Source: Candidatus Metaruminococcus caecorum
GTDB taxonomy: Bacteria; Bacillota; Clostridia; Oscillospirales; Ruminococcaceae
Assembly (NCBI GenBank): GCA_904420045.1
Contig: CAJFTY010000014.1
Span: 1 to 64,000, forward strand
Reading direction: 5' to 3'
Length of the DNA: 64,000 nucleotides
Below, piece after piece: positions 56,028-64,000 of the stretch. A program made the translations under genes and the position numbers. Positions within the stretch are counted from its first letter, which is position 1, and every line of letters begins with the position of its first letter. The notes beneath the pieces were generated by a model. The model saw nothing but the letters and a program-made list of their open reading frames with translations. It made no database searches and was not told where the DNA came from.

Positions 56028-56807
56028 ATGAAGACCTCAAAAACAACCGATCTTTTGGTCTACCTGCTGTTTGCGGGCATCCTGGTGATGTTCGGCATCC
56101 TGTTTTTTGTCTTTTTTAAAACCGGCCACTTCGAGCTTCAGCAGGAGCGCCTCTCTCTAAAGCCGGACGTCAAGCGGGTGGTCATCGTCTCCAACGCCTC
56201 GATGGTGGAAATTCATAAGGCCCAGGAGGACAGCCCTTATCTGCTGTACGACCGGCAGGTGGCCGACAACACCAAAGACGAAATCAAGGTGGAGCAGTCG
56301 GACGGCGCAGTCACCTTGACCATCAACCGGCAGAAGAGCAACCGGATCACCAACATGGGCGCGTCCTCCGCCAAGGTGGCGCTGTACCTGCCTCAGAATT
56401 CCTCGGTGGAGGTGTCTTTAAAGCTTGATCTTTTAAAGCTTTCGGTAAAAGACGCGTCGTTCGGGTCACTGTCGGTGGACTCCCGGCTGTTTCTCCTGTC
56501 CGCCGAGCAATGTAAGATCCGGCATCTTTCCCTCAAGGGGAATGTAGGCTCGGCCGATCTGAAAGGCGCCTTGTGCGACACGGTCACTGCAAAGCTCAAC
56601 GTGGGCAATCTGACGGTGGAAGGACTCGATCCCGATCAGGGAATAGAGCTCAAAAGCAGGATCAACCTAGGCCGGGTTGACACCGGCCTGCCTATGGACT
56701 TCGGCACCTGGGGTATTGTGGTCAACGACCAGGCCACCCGTGCCTGCGGCCAAGCGGCGGCAAAATACGATCTGGACATTAATTTGGCCAATGTGGCGTT
56801 GAAATAG
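56028..56807 (+). CDS. DUF4097-like membrane-anchored beta-repeat protein
   Basis: 259 residues. One membrane span at the N terminus (LVYLLFAGILVMFGILFFVF), then an extracytoplasmic domain made of repeating beta strands with Val-Ile-Ser patterns (KVALYLPQNSSVEVSLKLDL, SLKGNVGSADLKGA, TAKLNVGNLTVEGL), as in DUF4097 putative adhesins. Role unknown, perhaps envelope sensing. It begins 53 bp after proS and is probably co-transcribed from it. Confidence 0.72.
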   Translation: MKTSKTTDLLVYLLFAGILVMFGILFFVFFKTGHFELQQERLSLKPDVKRVVIVSNASMVEIHKAQEDSPYLLYDRQVADNTKDEIKVEQSDGAVTLTINRQKSNRITNMGASSAKVALYLPQNSSVEVSLKLDLLKLSVKDASFGSLSVDSRLFLLSAEQCKIRHLSLKGNVGSADLKGALCDTVTAKLNVGNLTVEGLDPDQGIELKSRINLGRVDTGLPMDFGTWGIVVNDQATRACGQAAAKYDLDINLANVALK

Positions 56808-56848
56808 CCTTTAACCACAAGAAAATTTGTTGAAACCGCTCGATATTC

Positions 56849-56877
56849 TTGACAGGAATGCGGAATTGTTATAGAAT
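56849..56877 (+). promoter_or_regulatory. sigma-A promoter of rny
   Basis: TTGACA (56849-56854), 17 bp, TAGAAT (56872-56877), about 90 nt upstream of the rny start. Confidence 0.8.
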
Positions 56878-56965
56878 ATAACTTATAATATGTTGGTTTA
56901 CGCATGTTACAAAAATTGCATAAGATTGCATAAAAATTTCGGAAAAGGAGGTTTGATGTTGTAAA

Positions 56966-58531
56966 ATGAATACCCCAACAGTACTACTGTTTTGCGTGAT
57001 CGCTTTTGTCGTCGGCGCAATCCTGTTCGGCGCGATCGCCTTTTTTATGGGCATCGCTTACCGCAAGCGCGGGGCGGAAGCCGAGATCGGCTCCGCAGAA
57101 GAACAGGCGAAAAAAATTCTGAACGACGCTGCCAAGGCGGCGGAGACCAAGAAAAAAGAAGCGCTGATCGAAGCAAAAGACGAGATACATAGACTTCGCA
57201 CCGAAGCGGATAAGGATTTAAAAGACCGCCGCAGTGAAGTTTTCCGTCAGGAGCGCAGAATACAACAAAAGGAAGAATCATTAGACCGCAAACTGGAAAA
57301 CCTAGAAAAGAAGGACGAACAGCTTCAGGAAAAGCTCCGCCAGGCGGAGGATAAGCTCCAAGAGGCCGAGGTGATTAAAAAAAGCCAGATCGACTCGCTG
57401 GAGCGCATTTCCGGCCTGACCGCCGAGCAAGCCAAAGATCAGCTTTTAACCGAATTGGAAAACGAGCTGGCCCACGAAAAAGCCATGAAGGTGGCCAGCT
57501 ACGAGCAGCAAACCAAGGACGAGGCCGAGGCCAAAGCCCGGGATCTGTTGTCTTTGGCGATCTCCCGCTGTGCGGCGGACCACGTGTCCGAAGCCACCGT
57601 GTCGGTGGTTCCCCTTCCCAACGACGAGATGAAAGGCCGGATCATCGGCCGGGAGGGCCGCAACATCCGCACCTTGGAAACCCTGACCGGCGTGGATTTG
57701 ATTATCGACGACACACCGGAAGCAATCACCCTGTCCTGTTTCGATCCTGTCCGGCGTGAAATTGCCCGGCAGTCTTTGGAAAAACTGATTTCGGACGGGC
57801 GCATCCACCCTGCCCGCATCGAAGAAATGGTGGAAAAATCCCGCCGGGAAGTGGAACAGAAGATCCGTGCCGCCGGCGAGCAGGCTGTGTTGGAAACCAA
57901 TGTCCACGGCCTGCATCACGAGCTTGTTAAGCTCCTGGGCCGTCTGCGCTACCGCACCAGCTACGGGCAGAATGTGCTCAATCACTCCATCGAAGTCTCG
58001 TTCCTGGCCGGTATTATGGCCGCGGAACTGGGCGTGGACGAGGCTTTGGCCAAACGGGCCGGCCTGCTTCACGACATCGGCAAGGCGCTCAACCACGAAA
58101 TTGAGGGCTCTCATGTGGAAATTGGCGTAGACGTCTGCCGCAAATACAAGGAAAGTCCCGAGGTGTTGCACGCCATCGAAGCCCACCATGGCGACGTGGA
58201 ACCCAAAACGGTGGTCGCATGTCTGGTTCAGGCGGCGGATGCGGTTTCGGCAGCCCGTCCCGCAGCCCGGCGTGAAAACCTGGAAAACTATATCAAGCGT
58301 CTGGAAAAACTGGAGGAAATCGCCTGCTCCTTTGAGGGTGTGGAAAAATCCTTCGCCATCCAGGCGGGCCGGGAAATCCGTATCATGGTCAAGCCAGAAG
58401 TCATCAACGACGAAAAAATGGTGCTGGTGGCACGGGATATCGTCCAGAAAATTGAAAATGAACTGGATTACCCCGGACAGATCAAGGTTTCGGTTATCCG
58501 GGAAAGCCGCGCCATCGACTTTGCAAAATAG
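56966..58531 (+). CDS. rny: ribonuclease Y
   Basis: 521 residues, normal length. N-terminal membrane anchor ([20 protein letters not shown], about 6-30), a long charged coiled coil to about 200, a KH domain ([20 protein letters not shown]) and an HD domain with [10 protein letters not shown] and [10 protein letters not shown]. It is the main membrane-bound endoribonuclease starting mRNA decay in Firmicutes. AAAGGAGG lies upstream. Monocistronic, with a promoter at 56849 and terminator at 58554. Confidence 0.98.
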   Translation: MNTPTVLLFCVIAFVVGAILFGAIAFFMGIAYRKRGAEAEIGSAEEQAKKILNDAAKAAETKKKEALIEAKDEIHRLRTEADKDLKDRRSEVFRQERRIQQKEESLDRKLENLEKKDEQLQEKLRQAEDKLQEAEVIKKSQIDSLERISGLTAEQAKDQLLTELENELAHEKAMKVASYEQQTKDEAEAKARDLLSLAISRCAADHVSEATVSVVPLPNDEMKGRIIGREGRNIRTLETLTGVDLIIDDTPEAITLSCFDPVRREIARQSLEKLISDGRIHPARIEEMVEKSRREVEQKIRAAGEQAVLETNVHGLHHELVKLLGRLRYRTSYGQNVLNHSIEVSFLAGIMAAELGVDEALAKRAGLLHDIGKALNHEIEGSHVEIGVDVCRKYKESPEVLHAIEAHHGDVEPKTVVACLVQAADAVSAARPAARRENLENYIKRLEKLEEIACSFEGVEKSFAIQAGREIRIMVKPEVINDEKMVLVARDIVQKIENELDYPGQIKVSVIRESRAIDFAK

Positions 58532-58553
58532 TCAAACTCAACTCGGACATCCA

Positions 58554-58590
58554 GAAAACGCTGCCTGGTCTTTCAGGACAGCGTTTTCTT
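58554..58590 (+). terminator. intrinsic terminator of rny
   Basis: GAAAACGCTGCCTG and CAGGACAGCGTTTTC with one mismatch, followed by TTTC. Confidence 0.75.
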
Positions 58591-58640
58591 TCGCTTACAG
58601 CCAGAAACAATACCATTCGAACAAAAGAAAGGAAACGTTC

Positions 58641-59390
58641 ATGTCTATGAAAAAAACTTTATCCGCGTTTGCAGCGGCGCTTCTGACTGGCGCGCTGCTG
58701 CTGAGTGGTTGCTCCTTTGGCCGTTCTCCACAGGGTACCGGCAGCTCCTTTCCCGCCGTCTCCAGCGAACCCATGTCTTCTCTTACGAGTTCCCCGGAGC
58801 TTGTAAGCGCTTTGGAAAGTTCGGCGGCATCCGCTTCGTCGCTTTTCCCGGCAAGTTCCAAGACTTCCACCTCCTCCGCCGGAAAAACGTCCTCCAAGCA
58901 AGCGGTGTCCTCCAAGAAAAATCCACCCGCTTCTTCCTCCAAGGCGGCAAAGCCCTCGTCCTCCAAGGCGGCGGTGGCTTCTAAAAAGCCGGACACGGGC
59001 AAAGCCAGTTCCTCCCCTGCGGCAGACTCCAGCACCTTTGTTCAGGAGGTGTTTAAGCTGGTCAATCAGGAACGGGCGAAGGAGGGCCTTCCCGCACTGA
59101 AACTGGATGCAACGCTCTGCCAGGCTGCCCAAAAGCGGGCAAAAGAGATTAAGACCAAATTTGACCACACCCGCCCGGACGGAACCGGCTGTTTTACCGT
59201 GTTTAAGGAGTTTGGCATCTCCTATATGGCCGCAGGCGAAAACATCGCCGCGGGCCAGACGACTCCCAAACAGGTCATGAACGGCTGGATGAATTCAAAG
59301 GGACACCGGGCCAATATTATGAGCGGCGATTTTAACTCCATCGGCATCGGCTTTGACAACAACCACTGGGTGCAGCTGTTTATTGGATAG
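58641..59390 (+). CDS. CAP/SCP-domain lipoprotein
   Basis: 249 residues from ATG 58641 (MSMKKTLSAFAAALLTGALL), with AAAGGAAA upstream. Lipobox LLLSGC places the acyl-Cys at about 24. A Ser/Lys/Ala linker follows (SSKQAVSSKKN, SSSKAAKPSSSKAA). The CAP domain occupies about 132-249, with LVNQERAKEGLPALKLD, KFDHTRPDG, YMAAGENIAAG, GWMNSKGHRANIM and GIGFDNNHWVQLFIG. The usual His, Glu, Glu and His of the CAP cavity seem present. CAP proteins in clostridia are often spore or cell-surface proteins (YkwD-like). Its linker resembles the lipoprotein at 49138. Confidence 0.88.
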   Translation: MSMKKTLSAFAAALLTGALLLSGCSFGRSPQGTGSSFPAVSSEPMSSLTSSPELVSALESSAASASSLFPASSKTSTSSAGKTSSKQAVSSKKNPPASSSKAAKPSSSKAAVASKKPDTGKASSSPAADSSTFVQEVFKLVNQERAKEGLPALKLDATLCQAAQKRAKEIKTKFDHTRPDGTGCFTVFKEFGISYMAAGENIAAGQTTPKQVMNGWMNSKGHRANIMSGDFNSIGIGFDNNHWVQLFIG

Positions 59391-59398
59391 CGAGTGTA

Positions 59399-59435
59399 CA
59401 AAAAGGACGGGTGAAAACGCACCCGTCCTTTTTCT
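59399..59435. terminator. bidirectional intrinsic terminator
   Basis: AAAAAGGACGGGT and ACCCGTCCTTTTT around GAAAACGC, between convergent genes. Confidence 0.9.
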
Positions 59436-59447
59436 TTCCTGACAAGA

Positions 59448-60086
59448 CTACAACTCTTTTTTCTCAAAAATCCTCACCGACGCCAGGTAAGATATTCCCA
59501 GCGCGGCGGCCGCCGCCACCGGCAGCAAAACAATCACCTGGTCCAGCCAGCTTGCCGGCTGCACCGCGTACATGCTCCGCTGAACCAGGCGGCCTCCTCC
59601 CCAAACGACGACCAGTGGAAGGCAAAGGCTTAATAACATCACCAGGCGGGCTTTTTCCACCCCGAATTTGAAGATCAATGGCAGCATCAGGCTGCCGAAC
59701 AACAGTCCCACCGACAGGATGAGCACAGTTTGCAAAAGCCCATCCAGGAACGCGGACGCCGGCGCTCCGGTGGACGCCAGGCGGACAAATTCTCCCGCTA
59801 GGGCGATCAGCGTTCCAGCCCCCGCCGCTATCAACATAAACAGGTACTTTTCTCCCACCATCTGCCGCCTGCTGACTGGCATGGACAGCGCGTACACATC
59901 CCACTTCGCCATATGGTCATAGCTCATGGTGCTGATGGTCAACGTTGTGCCCATCAAAATTGCCATTCCGGCGAACAGCCCGCCTCCCTGCGGGATAAAC
60001 ACCACTCCGAACACCACCAGCATCACAGCTAATAGTCCCATTGTTTTTTTCAGATTATAAAAATCCTTCAGCAATAACCCCTGCAT
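59448..60086 (-). CDS. ABC-2-type transporter permease
   Basis: 212 residues with five to six hydrophobic spans: LLAVMLVVFGVVFIP, YLFMLIAAGAGTLIALA, TVLILSVGLLFGSLMLPLIF, LVMLLSLCLPLVVVWG and VIVLLPVAAAAALGISYL. The KDFYNLKKT start and WDVYALSMPVSRRQMVGEKY loop are typical of the ABC-2 family permease in GntR-regulated operons. It lies 38 bp after the ATPase gene and forms a transporter with it. The substrate is unknown, possibly an antimicrobial or cell-wall precursor-related compound. Confidence 0.85.
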   Translation of the reverse strand: MQGLLLKDFYNLKKTMGLLAVMLVVFGVVFIPQGGGLFAGMAILMGTTLTISTMSYDHMAKWDVYALSMPVSRRQMVGEKYLFMLIAAGAGTLIALAGEFVRLASTGAPASAFLDGLLQTVLILSVGLLFGSLMLPLIFKFGVEKARLVMLLSLCLPLVVVWGGGRLVQRSMYAVQPASWLDQVIVLLPVAAAAALGISYLASVRIFEKKEL

Positions 60087-60124
60087 CGGTTTCTTCTCCT
60101 TTCCAAACGCACGGTCCGCTACCG

Positions 60125-60988
60125 CTACAAATTGCGGCCCCGGATGTGAAACAGCATGATATCCTCTAGCGAGGCCGGATCAAGGATCAGGCCCGGGCGC
60201 AAAAGCCCAAGCTCCCGCCGGTTTTGCACCAGCGCCTCCCATCCAAACTGGTGATCCCGCACCTTGACCACGTATTCCTTGGGCACCTTGGCCAGATCCT
60301 CTCTGCCGCACCGGAGAACCCCCATGCTCTCTAAAAGACGGTCTTTTTCCCGAGATAAAAGCACTTTTCCCTCGTGGAGAAAGGTGACATAATCCGCGAT
60401 TTTGTCCAGGTCGCTGGTGATGTGGGAGGACAGCAGGACCGCATGTTCCTCGTCCTGGATAAAATCCTGAAAGATGTCCAAAATTTCTTCCCGGACCACC
60501 GGGTCCAGCCCCGCGGTGGCCTCGTCCAGGATCAGCAGCCGGGGATGGTGCGCCATAGCCGCCGCGATGCTCAGCTTGCGGCTCATCCCCTTGGAAATCT
60601 CCGACACCTTTTTGTTATGGGGAACGGCAAACGCCTTCAAGGTGCGAAGATACAGGTCCTGATCCCAGCCTTTATAAATCCGCCGCAGCACCGCGCCGAT
60701 CTCAAGAGGCGTCAGGTTGCCATGAAAATGGCTGTCGTCAAATACCACGCCGACCTGCTCTTTGATGGCCTGGTCGTCGCGGCCTGCGTCCATCCCCAGA
60801 ATGATTACGGTTCCCTCATCCCGTTCAATCAGATTGAGCATAGCTTTGATCGCGGTGGTTTTTCCGGCGCCATTTTCTCCAATCAGCCCCATGATACACC
60901 CTTTAGGAATGGAAAAAGAGATATGATCCAGCAAAAAGCTTGGGTATTGTTTGGTCAGATCTTTGATTTCAAGTGCGTTTTCAGTCAT
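60125..60988 (-). CDS. ABC transporter ATP-binding protein
   Basis: 287 residues. Walker A is GENGAGKTTAIKAML, Walker B is LLILDEATAGLDP, and the signature is ISKGMSRKLSIAAAMA, a variant of LSGGQ. Later HITSDLDKIADYVTFLHEG holds the H loop. A C-terminal extension of about 70 residues is typical of YtrB/YhcG-like subunits. It follows the GntR gene by 42 bp and partners the permease at 59448. Confidence 0.93.
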   Translation of the reverse strand: MTENALEIKDLTKQYPSFLLDHISFSIPKGCIMGLIGENGAGKTTAIKAMLNLIERDEGTVIILGMDAGRDDQAIKEQVGVVFDDSHFHGNLTPLEIGAVLRRIYKGWDQDLYLRTLKAFAVPHNKKVSEISKGMSRKLSIAAAMAHHPRLLILDEATAGLDPVVREEILDIFQDFIQDEEHAVLLSSHITSDLDKIADYVTFLHEGKVLLSREKDRLLESMGVLRCGREDLAKVPKEYVVKVRDHQFGWEALVQNRRELGLLRPGLILDPASLEDIMLFHIRGRNL

Positions 60989-61030
60989 AATCAGCCGCCT
61001 CTTTCTAACAAATTGTATATCTTATTTGAT

Positions 61031-61405
61031 TTATTCCTCATTGTATAACATGTTGAGCACATCCACCAGCTCTTCGCAGGTGATCCCGCTGCTTTTGGCT
61101 GTGTCCACCGCCTGCTGAAGGAATTCCTCCGCCTGGCGGAGCTGCTGTTCACGCACCAGATCCAGGTTGCGGCCCGCCACAAAGCTCCCCTTTCCGGGGA
61201 CGGTTTCGATGAAACCGTCCCGCTCCAAATCGCTGTATGCCCGCTTGGTGGTGATTACACTGATGCGGAGATCCTTTGCCAGCAGACGCATGCTGGGCAA
61301 AGCAGTCCCCTGGGGAAGCTCTCCCCGGATGATCTTGTTTTTAATTTGGGAGGTGATCTGCTCGTAAATAGGTTTGTCGCTGGAATTGCTGATCAGAATG
61401 TCCAT
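61031..61405 (-). CDS. GntR-family repressor, YtrA subfamily
   Basis: 124 residues. The winged helix spans about 1-75 (IYEQITSQIKNKIIRGELPQ, then LAKDLRISVITTKRAYSDLE and the wing GFIETVPGKGSFVAGR). The short C-terminal helical part, not a ligand-binding UTRA or FadR domain, marks the YtrA subfamily, which controls ABC transporters by cell-envelope or antibiotic stress. It is first in the GntR-ATPase-permease operon and has a perfect operator over its own -10 box. Confidence 0.93.
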   Translation of the reverse strand: MDILISNSSDKPIYEQITSQIKNKIIRGELPQGTALPSMRLLAKDLRISVITTKRAYSDLERDGFIETVPGKGSFVAGRNLDLVREQQLRQAEEFLQQAVDTAKSSGITCEELVDVLNMLYNEE

Positions 61406-61421
61406 GCCGTTCCTCCTGGCA

Positions 61422-61473
61422 TATTGTGTATATTATCTATACACAATATACACGAATCCTATGCACTTGTCAA
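61422..61473 (-). promoter_or_regulatory. promoter and GntR/YtrA-type operator
   Basis: Minus strand TTGACA (61468-61473), 17 bp, TATATT (61445-61450). A perfect 11-bp inverted repeat, TATTGTGTATA (61422-61432) with TATACACAATA (61438-61448), overlaps the -10 box. This is the position expected of a repressor operator and fits GTGTA-type YtrA sites, so the operon probably represses itself. Confidence 0.8.
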
Positions 61474-61538
61474 GAGGATTCTTTTCGTTTTCCCGCAAAT
61501 TGTTTTCCCTGCAAAGTTTTATAATCCCTGTTCAACAA

Positions 61539-61575
61539 CAAGAAAAGGCGGCGCTTTTTGCGCCGCCTTTTCTTG
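61539..61575 (-). terminator. intrinsic terminator of the 117-aa gene
   Basis: CAAGAAAAGGCGGCGC and GCGCCGCCTTTTCTTG around TTTTT, about 60 bp downstream of that gene. Confidence 0.88.
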
Positions 61576-61634
61576 GTTTTAAAAGCCATATTTTCTCCAG
61601 AACAAACTTTGAGTATCTTGCTCCCGTATTATTT

Positions 61635-61988
61635 TTACTTATATTTTTTCAGTTCTTCGATTGTTTTTTCACATACGTCCAGTTCGGTCTTGTAGATTTT
61701 CTCTTTCGCTTTTAACTTTTTATGATACTCCTCTAAAAAGGGGAGAAAGCGAATATCCTTGGAATACGCAATTACTTTGAAATACTGTGTTCCATAGTAT
61801 TCTCTTTTTTGCGAAAACAGCTCTAAAAACCATTCGATCCCGAGCCTTTGTTCTTTTTTCGAAAGAGTTTTAAACTCCACTGCGGCCGTGTCAGCCGCCC
61901 GTCCCATGGATTTTCCATAGGTTTTAAATGCAAACGCTTCATAGAAAAACTGAAATTTTTTGGAATGCAGCTTTGGATGCAGTTTCAT
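61635..61988 (-). CDS. hypothetical protein, 117 aa
   Basis: Starts MKLHPKLHSKKFQFFYEAFA at ATG 61986-61988; longer starts up to 62114 are possible but would overlap the prs terminator. Charged, helical protein with many Lys/Glu at the C terminus (KKLKAKEKIYKTELDVCEKTIEELKKYK region), perhaps coiled coil. No signal peptide or family recognised. It lies between prs and the GntR operon; AT-richer than prs. Confidence 0.5.
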   Translation of the reverse strand: MKLHPKLHSKKFQFFYEAFAFKTYGKSMGRAADTAAVEFKTLSKKEQRLGIEWFLELFSQKREYYGTQYFKVIAYSKDIRFLPFLEEYHKKLKAKEKIYKTELDVCEKTIEELKKYK

Positions 61989-62066
61989 CTGGCCCCCCGT
62001 TCTGCTTGTTGCCATTGACTCCATCGTTGGAACGCGCCTTGCCCTGGACGCACCATTATTACAAAA

Positions 62067-62098
62067 TGCCCCGTCCCTTTCAGGAAAGAGACGGGGCA
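62067..62098 (-). terminator. intrinsic terminator of glmU-prs
   Basis: TGCCCCGTC.CTTTC and GAAAG.GACGGGGCA with one mismatch, followed by ATTTTGTAA on the minus strand. It lies directly downstream of the prs stop codon. Confidence 0.75.
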
Positions 62099-62118
62099 GA
62101 CTGGTTGATTCCAATCAA

Positions 62119-63075
62119 TTAGTTGAACAGCGGGGAAACCGGCTTGTCCTCGTAGATGCGGGCGATGGCCTCCGCAAACACGGGAGCCACCGGCAACATG
62201 GTGATGTTGGGAAGCTGTTTTTCCTCCGGCAGGGCGATGGTGTCCAGCAAAACAAGCTCTTTAATCACGCTGTTTTTAATCCGGTCGATGGCAGGGCCAG
62301 ACAGCACGCCGTGGGTGGCGCAGGCGTACACCTCTTTCGCGCCGTTGTCCATGATGGCCGCCGCCGCGTTGCACAGGGTACCGGCGGTGTCAATCATGTC
62401 GTCCACCAGGATGACCCGCTTGTTTTTCACCTCGCCGATGATGTTCATGACCTCGCTGACGTTGGCCTTCTGGCGGCGTTTGTCCACGATTGCCAGCGGA
62501 GCATCAAACCGCGCGGCGAAGTTCCGGGCCCGGGTGACTGACCCCAGGTCGGGGGAAACCACCACAAAATCCTCTTTGCAGTCGCTGAAGCGCTCGATAA
62601 AATGGGGAACCAGGATCGGCACGCCCAGCAGGTGGTCCACCGGGATGTCAAAAAATCCCTGGATCTGCGCGGCGTGCAGATCCATGGTCAGCACCCGGTC
62701 CGCACCCGCGGTGGTGATTAAATCCGCCACCAGCTTTGCAGAGATCGGGTCGCGGGCCTTGGCCTTGCGGTCCTGGCGGGCATAGCCGAAGTAGGGGATT
62801 ACTGCGGTGATTCGACCGGCGGATGCACGCTTAAACGCGTCGATCATAATCAGCAGCTCCATCAGGTTGTCGTTGACCGGCTGGCTGGTGGACTGCACCA
62901 CAAACACGTCGGAGCCGCGCACCGACTCCTGAATCGAGACGGAGATCTCCCCGTCACTAAAGGTGATGACGTTGGACTTACCCATGGGCAGCCCCAGCTC
63001 CTTGGCGATCTGTTCCGCAACGGCGGGGTTGGAATTTGCGGTAAAAATTTTAATATCCTTACCATGTAAATTCAT
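62119..63075 (-). CDS. prs: ribose-phosphate pyrophosphokinase (PRPP synthetase)
   Basis: 318 residues, normal length. Marks: [20 protein letters not shown], the [20 protein letters not shown] catalytic region, [33 protein letters not shown] and the PRPP loop [18 protein letters not shown]. It makes PRPP from ribose-5-P and ATP, the substrate of PurF and of all nucleotide salvage. It follows glmU on the same strand with a 77-bp gap, the usual glmU-prs order of Firmicutes. Confidence 0.98.
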   Translation of the reverse strand: MNLHGKDIKIFTANSNPAVAEQIAKELGLPMGKSNVITFSDGEISVSIQESVRGSDVFVVQSTSQPVNDNLMELLIMIDAFKRASAGRITAVIPYFGYARQDRKAKARDPISAKLVADLITTAGADRVLTMDLHAAQIQGFFDIPVDHLLGVPILVPHFIERFSDCKEDFVVVSPDLGSVTRARNFAARFDAPLAIVDKRRQKANVSEVMNIIGEVKNKRVILVDDMIDTAGTLCNAAAAIMDNGAKEVYACATHGVLSGPAIDRIKNSVIKELVLLDTIALPEEKQLPNITMLPVAPVFAEAIARIYEDKPVSPLFN

Positions 63076-63152
63076 TGTAGTTTCCCATTCCTTTCAGCGC
63101 TATCTTCTTGATCTATGAAATATAAAATTATTTCCAACAGTTCCAGGCGGCT

Positions 63153-64000
63153 TTACACCTTTTTCTTTCTGTCTCTGAGTTTGCGCTCGGCAAAGCCTTC
63201 TTTGTTTTCCTGTTTGCTGCGGGCGATGGCCAGCGCCCCGTCTGGCACGTCCTTGGTCACCGTGGAGCCGGCGGCAGTATACGCCCCGTTGCCCACCTTT
63301 ACAGGGGCCACCAGATTGGTGTTGCAGCCGATAAACGCGTCATCCCCGATCTGGGTGCGGAACTTGTTGACGCCGTCGTAGTTGACGGTCACAGTGCCGC
63401 AACCAAAGTTGACATTTTTACCCACGTCGGAGTCGCCTACATACGTCAAATGGGCCACGGCTGTACCCTCCCCGATCACGGAGTTTTTCACTTCCACAAA
63501 ATCTCCGATCTTCACATGGGACTTGATTTCGCTGCCCGGCCGCAGGTGGGTGAACGGTCCGATCTTCACCTGGGAGTGGACCTTGCTCTGGTACGCCTGC
63601 ACAGCGTTTAACACGGTGTCGTCGCCTACAAAGGTGTCCTCCAGCAGGGTGTTCGGGCCGATGACGCAGTTTTCACCGATCTCGGTGTACCCCCGCAGGA
63701 TGGTCCCGGGCAGGATGGTGGTTCCCGCGCCAATCTGCACGCTGGGGGCGATCACCACGCCGTCGGTGGTGACAAACTCCACCCCATTCGCCATGTGCGC
63801 TTCCAAAATCCGGTCCCGTGCGATTTCATTGAGCTCGCAAAGGGTTTTTCGGTCGTTGGCGCCTAAAATCACGTCGCTGTTGTCCGCGCAGTAGGCTCCG
63901 GCCTTTTTGCCCTTGTTTAACAAAAGGGCCACCGTGTCGGTCAGGTAGTACTCCCCCTGGGCGTTGTCGCAGGTCAGTTCCTCCAACACCGCCAGCAGAT
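63153..64000 (-). CDS. glmU: bifunctional GlmU (UDP-GlcNAc synthesis), 3' part only
   Basis: About 282 codons are in the window and the 5' part lies beyond base 64000. The in-frame reading upstream of 63989 continues (LLAVLEELTCDN), so it is an edge cut, not a new start. Present are the end of the uridylyltransferase domain (GEYYLTDTVALLLNKGKKAG) and the left-handed beta-helix acetyltransferase domain with its hexapeptide repeats, including ILPGTILRGYTEIGENCVIG, GPFTHLRPGSEI, VGDSDVGKNVNFGCGTVTVN and a C-terminal Lys-rich tail. It makes UDP-GlcNAc for peptidoglycan and is linked with prs. Confidence 0.96.
   Translation of the reverse strand, partial: LLAVLEELTCDNAQGEYYLTDTVALLLNKGKKAGAYCADNSDVILGANDRKTLCELNEIARDRILEAHMANGVEFVTTDGVVIAPSVQIGAGTTILPGTILRGYTEIGENCVIGPNTLLEDTFVGDDTVLNAVQAYQSKVHSQVKIGPFTHLRPGSEIKSHVKIGDFVEVKNSVIGEGTAVAHLTYVGDSDVGKNVNFGCGTVTVNYDGVNKFRTQIGDDAFIGCNTNLVAPVKVGNGAYTAAGSTVTKDVPDGALAIARSKQENKEGFAERKLRDRKKKV

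Overview
The window is about 64 kb of chromosome from a low-GC-lineage Firmicute with fairly high GC, most likely a strictly anaerobic, spore-forming member of Oscillospiraceae (Ruminococcaceae), class Clostridia. The signs are pyruvate:ferredoxin oxidoreductase, high-molecular-weight rubredoxin, an exosporium-type collagen-like protein, archaeal-type prolyl-tRNA synthetase, RNase Y, a dgt-dnaG-rpoD cluster, a glmU-prs pair, strong AGGAGG ribosome sites and frequent GTG/TTG starts. The species cannot be named from sequence alone.

Layout. 1-1200: AT-richer, hairpin-rich remnant of a mobile element with a ribbon-helix-helix regulator gene and a divergent Cys-rich small protein gene sharing a palindromic control region. 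1205-9740: nifJ, a CorC/HlyC membrane protein, a nucleoside hydrolase broken by an A8-run frameshift, a P-loop kinase, an orphan Wzz-like protein and a flavin reductase-rubredoxin fusion. 9850-15000: MazF endoribonuclease, a tandem 116-bp repeat of terminator-like hairpins, envelope proteins (LCP-like, exported 440-aa protein) and rsmE. 15250-27700: rpoB-rpoC, then rpsL-rpsG-fusA-tuf, all on the minus strand with clear promoters. 27750-29850: VOC protein, metallo-beta-lactamase fold protein, small membrane protein, Rrf2 regulator. 29930-34000: dgt-dnaG-rpoD macromolecular-synthesis operon. 34150-39030: YigZ, rpmE, phosphoglucomutase, AIM24 protein, aldo/keto reductase.

39230-49020 is a ten-gene purine operon on the plus strand: purE, a small zinc-ribbon membrane protein, purC, purF, a second PurF-like gene whose glutaminase site is destroyed, purM, purN, an archaeal-type IMP cyclohydrolase, a stand-alone AICAR transformylase and purD. 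The last steps to IMP are therefore done by two separate proteins instead of bifunctional PurH. The operon begins with a ~250-nt leader that holds an intrinsic terminator, so premature termination control is likely. purB, purL/Q/S and purK are not here.

49100-54500 is patchy: a Ser-rich lipoprotein, a DUF6530-like protein, an AT-rich stretch with tiny ORFs that each carry a strong ribosome site, a collagen-like spore-surface protein, a dense run of palindromes, an ATPase, and a set of three structurally similar imperfect repeats. 54530-64000 returns to housekeeping: proS, a DUF4097-like protein, rny, a CAP-domain lipoprotein, a GntR/ABC transporter operon with a perfect operator, a small unknown gene, prs and the 3' part of glmU, which runs off the window end.

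No tRNA, rRNA, CRISPR array or intact insertion sequence was seen.
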